This document shows, in pieces, positions 26,403 to 36,083 of a stretch of DNA of 64,000 nucleotides. The notes beneath the pieces are model-generated. The model was given only the letters and a program-made list of their open reading frames with translations. It did not search any database and was not told where the DNA came from. Position 1 is the first letter of the stretch. Every line of letters starts with the position of its first letter. A program made the position numbers and the translations under genes. The DNA comes from Halofilum ochraceum (GTDB taxonomy: Bacteria; Pseudomonadota; Gammaproteobacteria; XJ16; Halofilaceae): assembly GCF_001614315.2 (NCBI RefSeq), contig NZ_LVEG02000014.1, positions 1-64,000 on the forward strand, written 5' to 3'.

Positions 26403-26780
26403 ATGGAAGCTGATACGCAGGCGGGCAAGGACATCCAGCGACTGATCGAGCCGTTGTATCGCGGCAAATTCTGGATGCAGCTGGTCGGCGTGATGCTGAT
26501 CATCAGCGGCGTGTTAACCGCGCTGAGTATCGTCGGCATCCTGATCTGCTGGATCCCGATCTGGGCCGGCATCTCGCTGATGCAGGCCGCCGGCAGTATC
26601 GATCAGGCGTATATCACCGGCGACGACGCGGTGGCCGAACTGGCGATGCGCCGGTTGAAAACCTACTTCACGATCTTTGGCGTACTCACGCTCATCTACA
26701 TCGTGATCGGCGTGCTCGGCATGCTGTTCGGACTGGGAGCGGGCATGATGGGCGGCGGTCACGGGATGGGGGCGTACTGA
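26403..26780 (+). CDS. DUF5362-like small membrane protein
   Basis: The 125-aa protein has two long hydrophobic helices, near residues 22-60 (VGVMLIISGVLTALSIVGIL plus LICWIPIWAGISL) and 86-115 (YFTIFGVLTLIYIVIGVLGM). The loop between them carries QAAGSIDQAYITGDDAVAELAMRRLKTYF, which contains the GSIDxAY and LKTYF residues I associate with DUF5362. The family function is unknown. A GGGAG site lies about 10 bases upstream. It follows cysZ on the same strand with a 54-base gap and ends opposite der. Confidence 0.75.
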   Translation: MEADTQAGKDIQRLIEPLYRGKFWMQLVGVMLIISGVLTALSIVGILICWIPIWAGISLMQAAGSIDQAYITGDDAVAELAMRRLKTYFTIFGVLTLIYIVIGVLGMLFGLGAGMMGGGHGMGAY

Positions 26781-26823
26781 CGCACCGCGGGGCGCCGTGC
26801 CGTCACACGGGGCCTGCGACCGT

Positions 26824-28200
26824 TCAGGAGCGACTGCTGCGCTTCTTTTTGGGTCGCTGGGCGCGATCCTTCCTCGAATACGGGTTCTCGCCGCTGCGGA
26901 ACTCGAATCGGACCGGCGTGCCGCGCAGGCCGAACTTCTCGCGAAAGCGCTTCTCCAGGTAGCGCCGGTACGCAGCCGGGAGGCGGTCCACGCGGTTGCC
27001 GTGGACGACGATCGTGGGCGGGTTGCTGCCACCCTGGTGCGCGTAGCGCAGCTTGACGCGCGCGCCGCCGACCAGCGGCGGCTGATGCTCGGCGACGGCG
27101 TCTTCCAGCGTCGTGGTCAATTGGTGCGTCTGCAGATTCACCATCGCGGCGCCATGCGCCCGGTCCACGGACTTCAGCAGATCGCCCACGCCCGTGCCGT
27201 GCAGGGCGGAGATGTAGCGCGTCTCGGCGAAATCGACGAAGCCGAAACGGCGCTCGCGATCCGCGCGTACGCGATCTTTCGTGTAGCGATCCAGGCCATC
27301 CCACTTGTTGATGGCCACGACCAGCGCCCGGCCCGCGTCGAGGACGTGACCGACGACATGCTGATCCTGCTCCGCGAGGCCCTGGCGGGCATCCAGCACG
27401 AGAATCACGACGTTGGCGGCCTTGATGGCCTCGAGCGTCTTCAGCGCGCTGAACTTCTCCACCGCGCCATCCACCCGTGAGCGCCGGCGCAGGCCCGCGG
27501 TATCGATGAGGGTGTAGTTGCGGCCATCACGCTCGAACGGGATCTCGACCGCATCGCGCGTGGTCCCGGGCTGATCGATCGCGAGCATGCGCTCCTCGCC
27601 CAGCAGCCGATTCACCAGGGTGGATTTGCCGACGTTGGGGCGCCCGACGATGGCGACACGCACACCGCCGGCAGCGACCGTCTCATCCGTTTCGGGCGAT
27701 CCACCGGCCTCGGGCAGCAGCGTCGCGACGGTATCCGCCAGACGCGCCACTCCGCGCCCCTGGCTCGCCGCGATCCCGATCGGGGCGTCGCCGGCGAGGC
27801 CATGGAAGTCGGCCAGCGCGGCGTCCGGGTCGAGCCCGTCGGTCTTGTTGACGACGATCCGGAAGGGCTTGCCGTTGCGGCGCAGGCGTTCGATGACGGC
27901 CGAATCGGCCGGCAATACGCCATCGCGCGCATCCATCAGGACCAGCACGACATCGGCCTCTTCGATCGCCGCTTCGGTCTGGACCGCCATCTGCTGATCG
28001 AGCGCTTCACGCTCATCGGTCAGCCCACCGGTGTCCACCACGATGATGTCGCGCTCACCGACGCGGGCCATGCCGTATTGCCGGTCGCGCGTGAGACCGG
28101 GCACATCGGCGACCAGCGCGCGCCGCGAGTGCGTCAGCACATTGAACAGCGTGGATTTGCCCACATTCGGGCGCCCTACGAGGGCAACTACGGGGGTCAT
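26824..28200 (-). CDS. der: Ribosome-associated GTPase Der (EngA)
   Basis: The 458-aa double-GTPase works in 50S subunit assembly. Two complete G domains are present, each with GRPNVGKST (P-loop), DTGG/DTAG and NKTDG/NKWDG motifs. A KH-like C-terminal domain contains [17 protein letters not shown], and the tail is basic ([10 protein letters not shown]). The start at [16 protein letters not shown] is the family start; upstream in-frame codons run into a dispersed repeat and were rejected. It is the last gene of the rlmN-to-der block, 366 bases after bamB, with an inverted-repeat locus between. Confidence 0.96.
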   Translation of the reverse strand: MTPVVALVGRPNVGKSTLFNVLTHSRRALVADVPGLTRDRQYGMARVGERDIIVVDTGGLTDEREALDQQMAVQTEAAIEEADVVLVLMDARDGVLPADSAVIERLRRNGKPFRIVVNKTDGLDPDAALADFHGLAGDAPIGIAASQGRGVARLADTVATLLPEAGGSPETDETVAAGGVRVAIVGRPNVGKSTLVNRLLGEERMLAIDQPGTTRDAVEIPFERDGRNYTLIDTAGLRRRSRVDGAVEKFSALKTLEAIKAANVVILVLDARQGLAEQDQHVVGHVLDAGRALVVAINKWDGLDRYTKDRVRADRERRFGFVDFAETRYISALHGTGVGDLLKSVDRAHGAAMVNLQTHQLTTTLEDAVAEHQPPLVGGARVKLRYAHQGGSNPPTIVVHGNRVDRLPAAYRRYLEKRFREKFGLRGTPVRFEFRSGENPYSRKDRAQRPKKKRSSRS

Positions 28201-28279
28201 CGGTCTGTACAGCCCTCGGGGGATTGCGGCCAGCGGGCGATACGATACACGCGAATGCAAGTTCGTGCTGCGTGGATGC

Positions 28280-28526
28280 GTTGTCGTTATCTCTCGCAGA
28301 GACGCGGAGGGCGCCAAGAGCGCAAAGCGGAGAAGGGCAAACTCCGGACACTTGCCACATTGACGTAGGCCGGCTTGCGGCCAAAGGGAGCCAGCCGGCG
28401 ATGTCGCCACGGATACACCGGTGCGCCGGCTGTTGCCTTCGGCAAAAGCCGGCCTACTTGCTATCGATTATCGAGTTTCTCTGCGCTCTTGGCGCCCTCC
28501 GCGCCTCTGCGAGAAAAAACGACAAC
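28280..28526. repeat. Inverted-repeat locus with CGCAGAG..GGAGGGCGCC arms
   Basis: Outer arms at 28280-28330 and 28476-28526 (51 bases, about 43 matching) contain CTCGCAGAGRCGCGGAGG and GGCGCCAAGAGCGCA. Inner arms at 28365-28400 and 28424-28456 are a GTAG-headed REP (GTAGGCCGGCTT with CCAGCCGGCG). The layout, a palindrome inside a palindrome, parallels the loci at 19810 and 23887 although the sequence differs. A solo partial outer arm is at 54825-54860. The locus fills the bamB-der gap (28201-28566), in which no gene is seen; der must be transcribed through or from within it. Confidence 0.85.
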
Positions 28527-28566
28527 CTGGACCTGACCCACCACCATGAATCCCCGGACCGCGGCC

Positions 28567-29724
28567 TCAGTCTTCCTCGAGCCTGCTGATCTCGAGGATG
28601 GCGAGGTCGTCGCCCTGGGTCTGGACGGCGATGCGCCCCTCGGCGACGGCGAGCGGGTCCGCCAGGATACCGTCCCCGCCGATCTGCTCACGCGCGACGA
28701 TGCGGCCGTCGGCGCGGGTCAGGATGTGGACGTAGCCGTCGTAATCGCCGAGCGCGAGGAACGGGGTGCCGGGTACGGGGACGGGCGCGGTGAGACGGCG
28801 ATGGGCGAGCTTCTCCTGCCGCCAGCGGGTCGTCCCGTTGCTCTGGCCCAGCGCGACGACGTGGCTGTCCGCGGTGCTGACGTACACCCGCGAGCGGTCG
28901 ACGCCGAGTCCGGCATAGGACGACATCTCGCGTGACCACCGGACGTTGCCCCGCTGCGGTTCCACCTGGGCGATTTGCCCCTGATAGGTGACCGCATAGG
29001 CGACATTACTGCCGAGGCCGATGGCGCCGTCGATATCGACCATGCGCTCGACCGGCGAGCCGCCGGTCGGTTCGGCGACGGCCGTCTGCCACAGCGCCTG
29101 GCCGTTGCGCGCGGACAGCGCCGCGAGCTGGCCATCGTCGAGGCCGACCAGGACACCGCCCGGGACCCGTAGCGGCGCGCCGTTTCCGCGCAGGGACAGG
29201 GAGGGGACATCGGAGGTAAAGGTCCACTCACGCTCGCCGTCGTCGGCACTGAGCGCGATCAGGCGTCCATCGACCGTGCGGACGATGACCCCGCCGGCAC
29301 CACCCGCCGGCGGCGCGAGCAGTTCGCCACCGACATCCTCGCGCCAGCGTTCTGTGCCGTCTTCCCGGGCGAGCGCGACCACCTCCCCCTGGGCCGTGCC
29401 GACGTAGACCGTTTGTTCGTCGCCGCCGACACCGGCCGTGAGTTCGGTGTCCAGATCCGTGCGCCAGGCGCGGTCACCGGCTTCGAGTGCCCAGGCACTG
29501 ACCTCGCCGCTGTAATTGGCGGCGTAGACCGTGCCACCGTCGGCGAACGGGGCGAGGCTGACCCATTTCTCGGTGCCGCCCCAACCGGTGTCCGCGGACC
29601 AGACTTCCCGCAGCTCGGCGCCGGGCTCGAAATCCGTGAGTTCGTTGGGCGGTGCGGCGGTATCTTCCGTCGTACTGCAGGCGGACAGAAGCAGGGCCAG
29701 AAACGGCAGTAACGCTCTTCGCAT
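28567..29724 (-). CDS. bamB: Outer membrane assembly lipoprotein BamB
   Basis: The 385-aa outer-membrane lipoprotein of the BAM complex forms an eight-bladed beta-propeller. The signal peptide ends with the lipobox LLSAC (Cys16). PQQ-like blades are visible as repeats such as GTVYAANYSGEVSAW, QTVYVGTAQGEVVALAREDG, RLIALSADDGEREW, QLAALSARNGQALW and YAVTYQGQIAQVEPQRG. Its ATG overlaps the yfgM stop codon by one base (TGATG). Order hisS-yfgM-bamB-der is conserved in gammaproteobacteria. Confidence 0.95.
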   Translation of the reverse strand: MRRALLPFLALLLSACSTTEDTAAPPNELTDFEPGAELREVWSADTGWGGTEKWVSLAPFADGGTVYAANYSGEVSAWALEAGDRAWRTDLDTELTAGVGGDEQTVYVGTAQGEVVALAREDGTERWREDVGGELLAPPAGGAGGVIVRTVDGRLIALSADDGEREWTFTSDVPSLSLRGNGAPLRVPGGVLVGLDDGQLAALSARNGQALWQTAVAEPTGGSPVERMVDIDGAIGLGSNVAYAVTYQGQIAQVEPQRGNVRWSREMSSYAGLGVDRSRVYVSTADSHVVALGQSNGTTRWRQEKLAHRRLTAPVPVPGTPFLALGDYDGYVHILTRADGRIVAREQIGGDGILADPLAVAEGRIAVQTQGDDLAILEISRLEED

Positions 29725-30389
29725 CAGGAGGCTTCTTCTCCGTCGCCGCCGCGATTGGCCCCGGCGGCCTGGGCTTCGTTGAGTTTGCGCTGCACCGCTT
29801 CCGGATCCGGTGGCGGCACTTCGGCATCAAGCGCGGCCCGATAGGCCTCGATGGCCGCCTCCCGATCCCCTTTCTCCGTCAGCAGATCACCGCGGATCTC
29901 GCCATAGAGACCGACCCACGCGGCCGGGGGATCCACGTCCAGCAGTGCCAGGCCTTCATCGATCCGGCCTCGCGCCGCTTCGATCCGGGCGAGCCGCCCG
30001 CGGGCCAGATAGCCGAGCTTCACGTCGTCGCCATTGTCCATCGCCCAGCGGAGCCACTCGGCGGCGGCGGCGAGGTCGCCCGCGTCTACGGCCGCGCGCG
30101 CCGCGGCCAGTGCCCCGAGCGAGGCGTAAGCGGTCGAGGCGTAATCCGCGCGCAGCTGTTCCGCGGCCGAGACCAGCGCCTCGCGGTCGCCATTCTCGAT
30201 GCGCGCACTGACCTCGTCATACAGCCTGGATGCTTCCAGTGCCTGCGTTTCCTGGTGCCAGGTCCAGCCGCGCCAACCCACCAGCGCCAGAATACCGAGC
30301 GCCGCGCCGGCGATGATGGATGTCCCGTTCTCCCTCCACCAGCGCTTGAGGGCCTCGACCTGTTCTTCTTCAGTGGCGTAATCGACCAA
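29724..30389 (-). CDS. yfgM: YfgM-like tetratricopeptide membrane protein
   Basis: The 221-aa protein belongs to the TPR_21 family (PF09976). A short cytoplasmic N-terminus (EEEQVEALKRWWRENG) is followed by one transmembrane helix, SIIAGAALGILALVGWRGW (about 24-42), and periplasmic TPR helices. In E. coli YfgM attaches to SecYEG and the chaperone PpiD and helps handle exported proteins. It sits between hisS and bamB with 14-base and one-base-overlap junctions, the usual operon. Confidence 0.9.
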   Translation of the reverse strand: MVDYATEEEQVEALKRWWRENGTSIIAGAALGILALVGWRGWTWHQETQALEASRLYDEVSARIENGDREALVSAAEQLRADYASTAYASLGALAAARAAVDAGDLAAAAEWLRWAMDNGDDVKLGYLARGRLARIEAARGRIDEGLALLDVDPPAAWVGLYGEIRGDLLTEKGDREAAIEAYRAALDAEVPPPDPEAVQRKLNEAQAAGANRGGDGEEAS

Positions 30390-30403
30390 TGGACTCCCCC
30401 GAT

Positions 30404-31687
30404 TCAGACCTGTTCGGCCACGACTGCGGCCAGACGGCCGGCGACTTCGGTGACCGGCACCGATTCCTGTTCACCCTCGGCCCGCAGCGGCTTGATCGCC
30501 ACGGTGCCAGCGGCGACCTCGTCATCACCCATGACCAATGCAAACGCCGCGCCACTTCGATCGGCCCGCCGGAACTGGCTTTTCAGGCTGCCGCCGCCAC
30601 ACAGGCTCTCCAGACGCAGCCATGGCAGCGCCTCGCGCAGGCGTTCGGCGACCAGCAGCCCCTCGAGGGTGGCCCGTTCACCGGCCATTACGAGACAGGC
30701 GTGCGGTGGTTGCGGTTCGGGCCACTGCCCTTCCGCCTCCATCAATGCCAGCAGGCGTTCGACGCCGAGCGCGAACCCGGCCGCCGGTGTACCGCGCCCA
30801 CCCAGTTGTTCCACCAGTCCGTCGTAACGCCCGCCCGCGCAGACCGTGCCCTGCGACCCCAGGCGGTCGGTCGTCCACTCGAACACGACGCCGGTGTAAT
30901 AGTCGAGGCCGCGCACGAGGCGCGGATTCACGCGGTAGTCGACGCCGGCGGCGTCGAGCCCCGCCAGAATCCAATCGAACTGGCGCCGGCTCTCCTCATC
31001 GAGCGAATCGACCAGCGAGGGTGCGGTGGCGATCACCTCGGCGAGGTCCGCGTTCTTGCTGTCGAGCAGCCGCAGCGGATTCTCGTGCAGGCGGTGGCGT
31101 TCGTGTTCGTCGAGCCGATCGACGTGCGGCTCGAAGTGCGCGATCAGCGCCTCGCGATAGGCCTTGCGGCTTTCGGGCGTACCCAGTGAGTTCACCTCGA
31201 GCGTGACCGCGGCGTCGAGGCCCAGTCGGCCCCAGAGGCGCTCGCCCAGCAGAAGCAGTTCGAGGTCGACATCCGGACCCGCCATGCCGAAGGTCTCGAC
31301 GCCAACCTGGTGGAACTGGCGGTAACGCCCCTTCTGCGGACGCTCGTGACGGAACATCGGGCCCGTATACCAGAGCCGCCGGGTGGCGTTGTGCAGCAGG
31401 CCGTTCTCGATACCGGCGCGCACCACACTGGCGGTGTTCTCGGGGCGCAGCGAGAGGCTGTCGCCATTGCGATCCTCGAAGGTATACATCTCCTTCTCGA
31501 CGATGTCGGTGACCTCGCCGATGGAGCGTTTGAACAGCTCGGTGCGTTCGAGCATCGGCGTGCGGATTTCCGCGTAGCCGTAGGCGTCCATGAGCGCGCG
31601 TACCTGGCCCTCCAGCCACTGCCAGGCGGCCGACTCGGGCGGCAGGATATCGTGCATGCCGCGGACTGTACGGATTGCTTTCGTCAC
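30404..31687 (-). CDS. hisS: Histidyl-tRNA synthetase
   Basis: The 427-aa class II synthetase (GTG start) attaches histidine to tRNA-His. Motif 1 region TPMLERTELFKRSIGE, motif 2 FRHERPQKGRYRQFHQ, the histidine-A loop LVRGLDYYTGVVFE and motif 3 GFALGVERLLALM are all present. The anticodon-binding domain follows (about 330-427). In most gammaproteobacteria ispG lies immediately upstream. Here the 190 bases before hisS contain no gene, and rodZ comes next. Confidence 0.96.
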   Translation of the reverse strand: MTKAIRTVRGMHDILPPESAAWQWLEGQVRALMDAYGYAEIRTPMLERTELFKRSIGEVTDIVEKEMYTFEDRNGDSLSLRPENTASVVRAGIENGLLHNATRRLWYTGPMFRHERPQKGRYRQFHQVGVETFGMAGPDVDLELLLLGERLWGRLGLDAAVTLEVNSLGTPESRKAYREALIAHFEPHVDRLDEHERHRLHENPLRLLDSKNADLAEVIATAPSLVDSLDEESRRQFDWILAGLDAAGVDYRVNPRLVRGLDYYTGVVFEWTTDRLGSQGTVCAGGRYDGLVEQLGGRGTPAAGFALGVERLLALMEAEGQWPEPQPPHACLVMAGERATLEGLLVAERLREALPWLRLESLCGGGSLKSQFRRADRSGAAFALVMGDDEVAAGTVAIKPLRAEGEQESVPVTEVAGRLAAVVAEQV

Positions 31688-31879
31688 GGATCGAACCCGG
31701 GATTATGGTGCGGGACTGAAAAAGTTACCCATGGGCCTGCCGCGCGGGCGCCACGTGGGCAAGGAACACATTACCGGTTTCAGTGAAGCAACCGGTCGGG
31801 GCGGCGCGCGGAAGCGCGCAATATACACGCTCGCTGCAGGACGACCCAAGCCCGCGCGCGACGCGGCCCGCCAGACGAA

Positions 31880-33193
31880 TCAGGGGGCGCGAACGCCCGC
31901 TGCATCCACGACGAAACGGGCCGTGTTATTGCCGCGGTTGAATGCGGACTTGTCGATGACCTCGCCGTTGAACCGTACCGTCACGGCCGGCGAATTGCCG
32001 AGGAAGATCTCGAACGGTGCATAGCCCTGGAGCGTAATCGGCTCGGAGCCGAAATAGAGCGTGTAGACGAGCTCGCGGTTGCGGTCGTCGTATACCTCGA
32101 GCCAGGAACGCGACGAGAACTCGAGCGTAACCTCGTCTGGGCCGCTGCGCGCCGCCTCGGTGGCCGCCCGCGTCGGCGAGTCGGTCGCGGCGGGGGAAGT
32201 CGCGCCCGGTTCCGCGGCTGCTGCGGTGCGGTCGCCCTCGGCATCGTCCGCGGCGCCTTCGCCGGCCACGGGGGCGTCCGCGTCATCCTCGGCGGTACCC
32301 GCAGTGTCGTCATCCCCGTCGCCGGCCCCGTCACCAGCCTCTTGGCCAGCGTCCGCGGCCGCTTCCTCGCCACCGCTCTGCAGCGATTCACGATCGGCGG
32401 ACGCCAGGACAGCCTGTTCCGTTTCTTCACCGGTGGCGTCGCCCGCGTCGGCGCCGTCGCCGGAAGCGGCCTCATCGCCATCGTCTCCGGCGTCCTCATC
32501 CGCGCCTTCCGCGGCGGCCGCCATGGCCTCCACCGCATCCGAATCCGTAGCGGCGGCATCGCCACCCTCGGTGCCGCCGCCCGACGCCGTATCGGTATCG
32601 TTTTCTTCCGGGGACGCCCCCTCGCTGCCCGTATCGGCGCCCGCCGTGGCGTCATCCGTATCCGTGCCGCCGCCGGCCGCGTCACCGCTATCCGGATCCG
32701 TTTCGGGCTCCGCATCGGCAGCGCTGCGTTCTTCCTCGACGCTTGCGGGCGCACCGCCGTCACCGGTGGCGTCGCCCGAGCGCTGCTGATACCACCAGGC
32801 GGCGATACCACCGGCCGCGACCAGCGCAATCATCAGCAGACCGATCATGCCCCCGCGACCGCCGGAGGCCGTTTCCGTCACCCCGCCGCTCCGGATCTCC
32901 GGGTCGCGCGCGGACACGCCGCTGCGATTGTAGGCGGCGATATAGTCTTCATGGTCGAGGCCGAGTTCGCGCGCGTACGCACGGAAATAACCGCGCACGA
33001 ACGCCGGTGGCGGCAGTTCCGCGTAGTCGTCGCGCTCCAGCGCATCGAGCTGCGCGGGGGCGAGGTGCAGGCGCTCCGCCATGGAGTCCCGGCTGATCCC
33101 GGCCCGTTCGCGCGCCTCGCGCAGTTCCTGGCCGGGCCGCGGTTCATCGAGGGTCGGGTGCTCGGACATATCCTTTTCGGTATGAGTCGTCAT
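31880..33193 (-). CDS. rodZ: Cytoskeletal protein RodZ
   Basis: The 437-aa inner-membrane protein links MreB to the elongation machinery. The N-terminal helix-turn-helix (GQELREARERAGISRDSMAE, about 21-40, continuing to LERDDYAELPPPAFVRGYFRAYA) binds MreB. One transmembrane helix, MIGLLMIALVAAGGIAAWWY, is near 116-135. An exceptionally long linker (about 140-350) is composed almost only of Asp, Glu, Ala, Gly, Ser and Thr. The C-terminal DUF4115 domain has LEFSSRSWLEVYDDRNRELVY. E. coli RodZ has 337 residues; the excess is the linker. Confidence 0.9.
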   Translation of the reverse strand: MTTHTEKDMSEHPTLDEPRPGQELREARERAGISRDSMAERLHLAPAQLDALERDDYAELPPPAFVRGYFRAYARELGLDHEDYIAAYNRSGVSARDPEIRSGGVTETASGGRGGMIGLLMIALVAAGGIAAWWYQQRSGDATGDGGAPASVEEERSAADAEPETDPDSGDAAGGGTDTDDATAGADTGSEGASPEENDTDTASGGGTEGGDAAATDSDAVEAMAAAAEGADEDAGDDGDEAASGDGADAGDATGEETEQAVLASADRESLQSGGEEAAADAGQEAGDGAGDGDDDTAGTAEDDADAPVAGEGAADDAEGDRTAAAAEPGATSPAATDSPTRAATEAARSGPDEVTLEFSSRSWLEVYDDRNRELVYTLYFGSEPITLQGYAPFEIFLGNSPAVTVRFNGEVIDKSAFNRGNNTARFVVDAAGVRAP

Positions 33194-33195
33194 GA

Positions 33196-33957
33196 TCAGC
33201 GGGTATCGAGGAACTGTTGCGCCTGCTCGGAATCGCGGAAGCGCCGCAGGAGCTGAAGGCCATATTCCTCCGCCCCTTTGCGGTCACCGAGGGCCCGTTC
33301 GATCCGCACGCCAAGCCAGAGCGTCTCCGGCCCCTGCTGGGCCACTTCGCTGTAGCGGCTGAAATACTCGGCCGCCCTTGCCGGCTGACCCGCCTCGAGG
33401 GCGAGCCCAGCGGACTCGATCAGGGCGCTCGGCAAGCGCGGATTCAGTTCCAGTGCCTGGCGGAAGTATTCGCGCGCCTCGCCATCACGACCCGCTGCGC
33501 GCGCGCAGCGCCCGGCGTTGGAATACGCGTAGGCGGGCGTATCGTAGAGCCGGTTCTCGGCCGCCTGCAGGAACTGCTCGATCCCTTCGTCGTGCTCGCC
33601 CTCGCCACAGAGGAACGTGCCGTAGTTGTTACGGATCTGCGGGCTCTCCGGATCGAGGTTGAGCGCGGTCTCGAAATGATCCCGCGCTTCATCCGGTTTA
33701 TCGAGCCGCATATTGAGCAGCGCGAACGCGGTGTGTGCATCGACGTTCTCGCTGTCCTGATCCAGCGCCTTGCGCAGTTTGTCGTCGGCGCGCTGCAGTT
33801 GGCCGGCCTGCAGATAATTGGCCCCGAGCTGGGCGTTCACCCGGGAGGCTTCCTTGAGCGACGTCTTGTAGCGCGGCTCGGGATTCGAGGCACAGCCGGC
33901 GGCCAGCACGAGCAGCAGCAGCACGGCAATGGATCGCAACACCCTGGAACCGCTCAT
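33196..33957 (-). CDS. pilW: Type IV pilus biogenesis lipoprotein PilW/PilF
   Basis: The 253-aa outer-membrane lipoprotein has signal peptide SIAVLLLLVLAAGCAS with Cys near residue 22, then at least five TPR motifs (for example ANYLQAGQLQRADDKLRKAL and GTFLCGEGEHDEGIEQFLQA). PilF/PilW promotes PilQ secretin multimer formation. The ATG overlaps the rlmN stop (TGATG), although a TTG codon just upstream is an alternative. The rlmN-pilW-rodZ order is conserved even where no other pilus genes are nearby. Confidence 0.9.
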   Translation of the reverse strand: MSGSRVLRSIAVLLLLVLAAGCASNPEPRYKTSLKEASRVNAQLGANYLQAGQLQRADDKLRKALDQDSENVDAHTAFALLNMRLDKPDEARDHFETALNLDPESPQIRNNYGTFLCGEGEHDEGIEQFLQAAENRLYDTPAYAYSNAGRCARAAGRDGEAREYFRQALELNPRLPSALIESAGLALEAGQPARAAEYFSRYSEVAQQGPETLWLGVRIERALGDRKGAEEYGLQLLRRFRDSEQAQQFLDTR

Positions 33958-35111
33958 CAAGCGCGCTCCCCGAAACGGGGCTCCGCGAATTTCCGCCAGC
34001 GCTTGCTGCGATCCTCGACCTCGCCGGCGAGCTGGCCGCAGGCCGCGTCGATATCGTCGCCGCGCGTACGCCGGGCGATCGCGAACACGCCCCGGTCGCG
34101 CAGGATTTTCGCGAACCGCTGGATCGCCTCCTCGGACGAACGCCGATAGCCCGAACCCTCAAACGGATTGAACGGGATCAGATTGACCTTGGCGGGCATG
34201 TTGCCGAGCAGGGATACGAGTTCATGCGCATGCTCCGGGCGGTCATTGACCCCGTCGAGCATCACGTACTCGAACATGATGTGCTTCTTGCGGTTGCCAT
34301 CGGCGAGCCAGCGCCAGCATGCCGCCATCAGTTCATCGAGCGGGTGGCTTTTGTTAAGCGGGACCAGCTCGTCACGCAGCGTATCGTTCGGCGCATGCAG
34401 CGATACCGCCAGACTCACGTCGACGGCCTCATGCAGGCGGTCCATCTTGGGCACCACCCCGGAGGTACTGACGGTGACGTGACGCTTGCTCAGCGCGAAG
34501 GCCATGTCATCGATCATCAGTTTCAGCGCCGGCACGACCGCTTTCATGTTCAGCAGCGGCTCGCCCATCCCCATGAGTACGACGTTGCTGACCCCGCGCT
34601 CACCCTGGGGGTGATCCCGCAGCAGGCTGCGGTTCGCCATCCAGATCTGGCCGACGATCTCCGAGACGGTGAGGTTGCGGTTGAAGCCGGCGCGGGCGGT
34701 CGCGCAGAAGGAGCAGTCGAGCGCACAACCCACCTGGGTGGATATGCACAGCGTGTTGCGGTCCTCGTCCGGGATGAACACGCACTCGATGGAGTTGCCG
34801 CCGCCGATCGCGAACAGCCACTTGCGCGTGCCGTCCGCGGAATCCTGGCAATTGAGCACCTGCGGCGCGCGGATCTCGGCGATCTCGGAGAGCCGCTCGC
34901 GCAGGGGCCGCGAGATATTGGTCATCTCGTCGAAATCGGTCACGCCGTAGTGGTAGACCCACTTCATGACCTGTTCGGCCCGGAACGGTTTTTCGCCCAG
35001 TTCGACGAAAAACGCGCGCAGGCCTTCGCGGTCGAGGTCGAGCAGATTGGTGCGCTCGACCTCGTCCGCGTTTTCCCCGGGGGAAAAGAACGTTACAGGG
35101 TGCGTGGACAT
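33957..35111 (-). CDS. rlmN: 23S rRNA/tRNA adenine-C2 methyltransferase RlmN
   Basis: The 384-aa radical-SAM enzyme methylates A2503 of 23S rRNA and A37 of some tRNAs. The iron-sulfur cluster motif is C129-x3-C133-x2-C136 in [12 protein letters not shown]. The catalytic partner cysteine lies near the end in [21 protein letters not shown] is the SAM-binding GGE-type motif. It overlaps ndk by 19 bases and pilW by one, so all three are probably co-transcribed. Confidence 0.96.
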   Translation of the reverse strand: MSTHPVTFFSPGENADEVERTNLLDLDREGLRAFFVELGEKPFRAEQVMKWVYHYGVTDFDEMTNISRPLRERLSEIAEIRAPQVLNCQDSADGTRKWLFAIGGGNSIECVFIPDEDRNTLCISTQVGCALDCSFCATARAGFNRNLTVSEIVGQIWMANRSLLRDHPQGERGVSNVVLMGMGEPLLNMKAVVPALKLMIDDMAFALSKRHVTVSTSGVVPKMDRLHEAVDVSLAVSLHAPNDTLRDELVPLNKSHPLDELMAACWRWLADGNRKKHIMFEYVMLDGVNDRPEHAHELVSLLGNMPAKVNLIPFNPFEGSGYRRSSEEAIQRFAKILRDRGVFAIARRTRGDDIDAACGQLAGEVEDRSKRWRKFAEPRFGERA

Positions 35112-35524
35112 ACATCCTCTTCGGAGAAGAAGAACGCGATCTCCGTGCGCGCCGTCTCGGGTGCATCCGAGCCGTGGACCGCGTTGGCGTCGATCGTGGT
35201 CGCGAAATCGGCGCGGATCGTGCCCGGGTCGGCCTCTTCCGGGTTGGTCGCGCCCATGACTTCGCGGTTTTTCGCGATCGCGTCTTCGCCTTCCAGGACC
35301 TGGACCATGACCGGGCCGGAGGTCATGAATTCGACCAGCGCATTGAAGAACGGGCGCTCACGATGAACGGCGTAGAAACCCTCGGCCTGCTCCCGGGTGA
35401 GGTGGAGCATACGGGCGGCGACGATCTGCAGCCCGGCGCCCTCGAAGCGTTTATAGATCTCGCCGATCAGGTTTTTCGATACGGCATCGGGTTTGACGAT
35501 CGAGAGCGTGCGTTCAACAGCCAT
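35093..35524 (-). CDS. ndk: Nucleoside diphosphate kinase
   Basis: The 143-aa enzyme transfers the gamma-phosphate from ATP to other NDPs through a phosphohistidine. Catalytic H117 lies in the signature NAVHGSDA, and the N-terminal [12 protein letters not shown] (substrate Lys11) is intact. Length equals the family norm. A promoter with TACAAT as -10 lies at 35578-35606. Its 3' end overlaps the start of rlmN. Confidence 0.97.
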   Translation of the reverse strand: MAVERTLSIVKPDAVSKNLIGEIYKRFEGAGLQIVAARMLHLTREQAEGFYAVHRERPFFNALVEFMTSGPVMVQVLEGEDAIAKNREVMGATNPEEADPGTIRADFATTIDANAVHGSDAPETARTEIAFFFSEEDVCPRTL

Positions 35525-35577
35525 TCGGACGACTCCTGTTGTGCGGGTTGGTGATTTGGCAAAGGGGTAACCGCGCG

Positions 35578-35606
35578 ATTGTACGGGCGGGGCGCTCTCT
35601 GCGCAA
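35578..35606 (-). promoter_or_regulatory. Sigma70 promoter upstream of ndk
   Basis: On the minus strand TTGCGC (35606-35601), a 17-base spacer and TACAAT (35583-35578) form a good housekeeping promoter. It starts a transcript about 45-50 bases before the ndk ATG. A run of six T's on the minus strand (35611-35606) could also serve the end of the iscA transcript, but no convincing stem precedes it. Confidence 0.6.
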
Positions 35607-35680
35607 AAAACACCACCGTGGAGCCGTTCTGCGAGCGATCTTTCGCTATCGCCCCTGGCGTAGCGCCGCCCTCACATCGC

Positions 35681-36004
35681 TCAGACCGTGAAGCTCTCCC
35701 CGCAACCGCACTCGTCGCGCACATTGGGATTGTTGAACACGAACGTCTCGTTGAGGCCCTGGCGGGCGAAATCGAGTTCGGTGCCGTCGAGATAAGGCAG
35801 GTGATCCTGGGCGACGACGACCTTCACCTTCCCGTGCTCGAACACGTGGTCCCCATCGGCGACGTCGTCGGCGAAATCGACCACGTACGCGAAGCCGGAG
35901 CACCCGGTCTTGCGCACGCCCAGGCGCACGCCGACACCCCGCCCACGTTTGGCGATGAACCGCTCGACGCGATCAACGGCTGCTTCGGTCAGCGTAATGG
36001 ACAT
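35681..36004 (-). CDS. iscA: Iron-sulfur cluster assembly protein IscA
   Basis: The 107-aa A-type carrier has the three ligand cysteines C35 (TGCSGFAY), C99 and C101 (ECGCGESF), at exactly the positions and length of E. coli IscA. It passes clusters to apoproteins. A GGAGG site 7 bases upstream fixes the start. It follows iscS by 79 bases; iscU, hscB, hscA and fdx, which normally surround it, are absent. ErpA is an alternative name, but length and motif spacing favour IscA. Confidence 0.9.
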   Translation of the reverse strand: MSITLTEAAVDRVERFIAKRGRGVGVRLGVRKTGCSGFAYVVDFADDVADGDHVFEHGKVKVVVAQDHLPYLDGTELDFARQGLNETFVFNNPNVRDECGCGESFTV

Positions 36005-36083
36005 TGGTGATCCTCCGGTACAGCGTACAGACAATATATGGCGTGTCGCGGGCGCCCGCACAAGCCCTCTCGGGGGCTGAAAT

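Noticed and set aside
31688-31879. Decayed ispG remnant
   Set aside because: No stretch in either strand resembles the IspG termini or its cluster cysteines.
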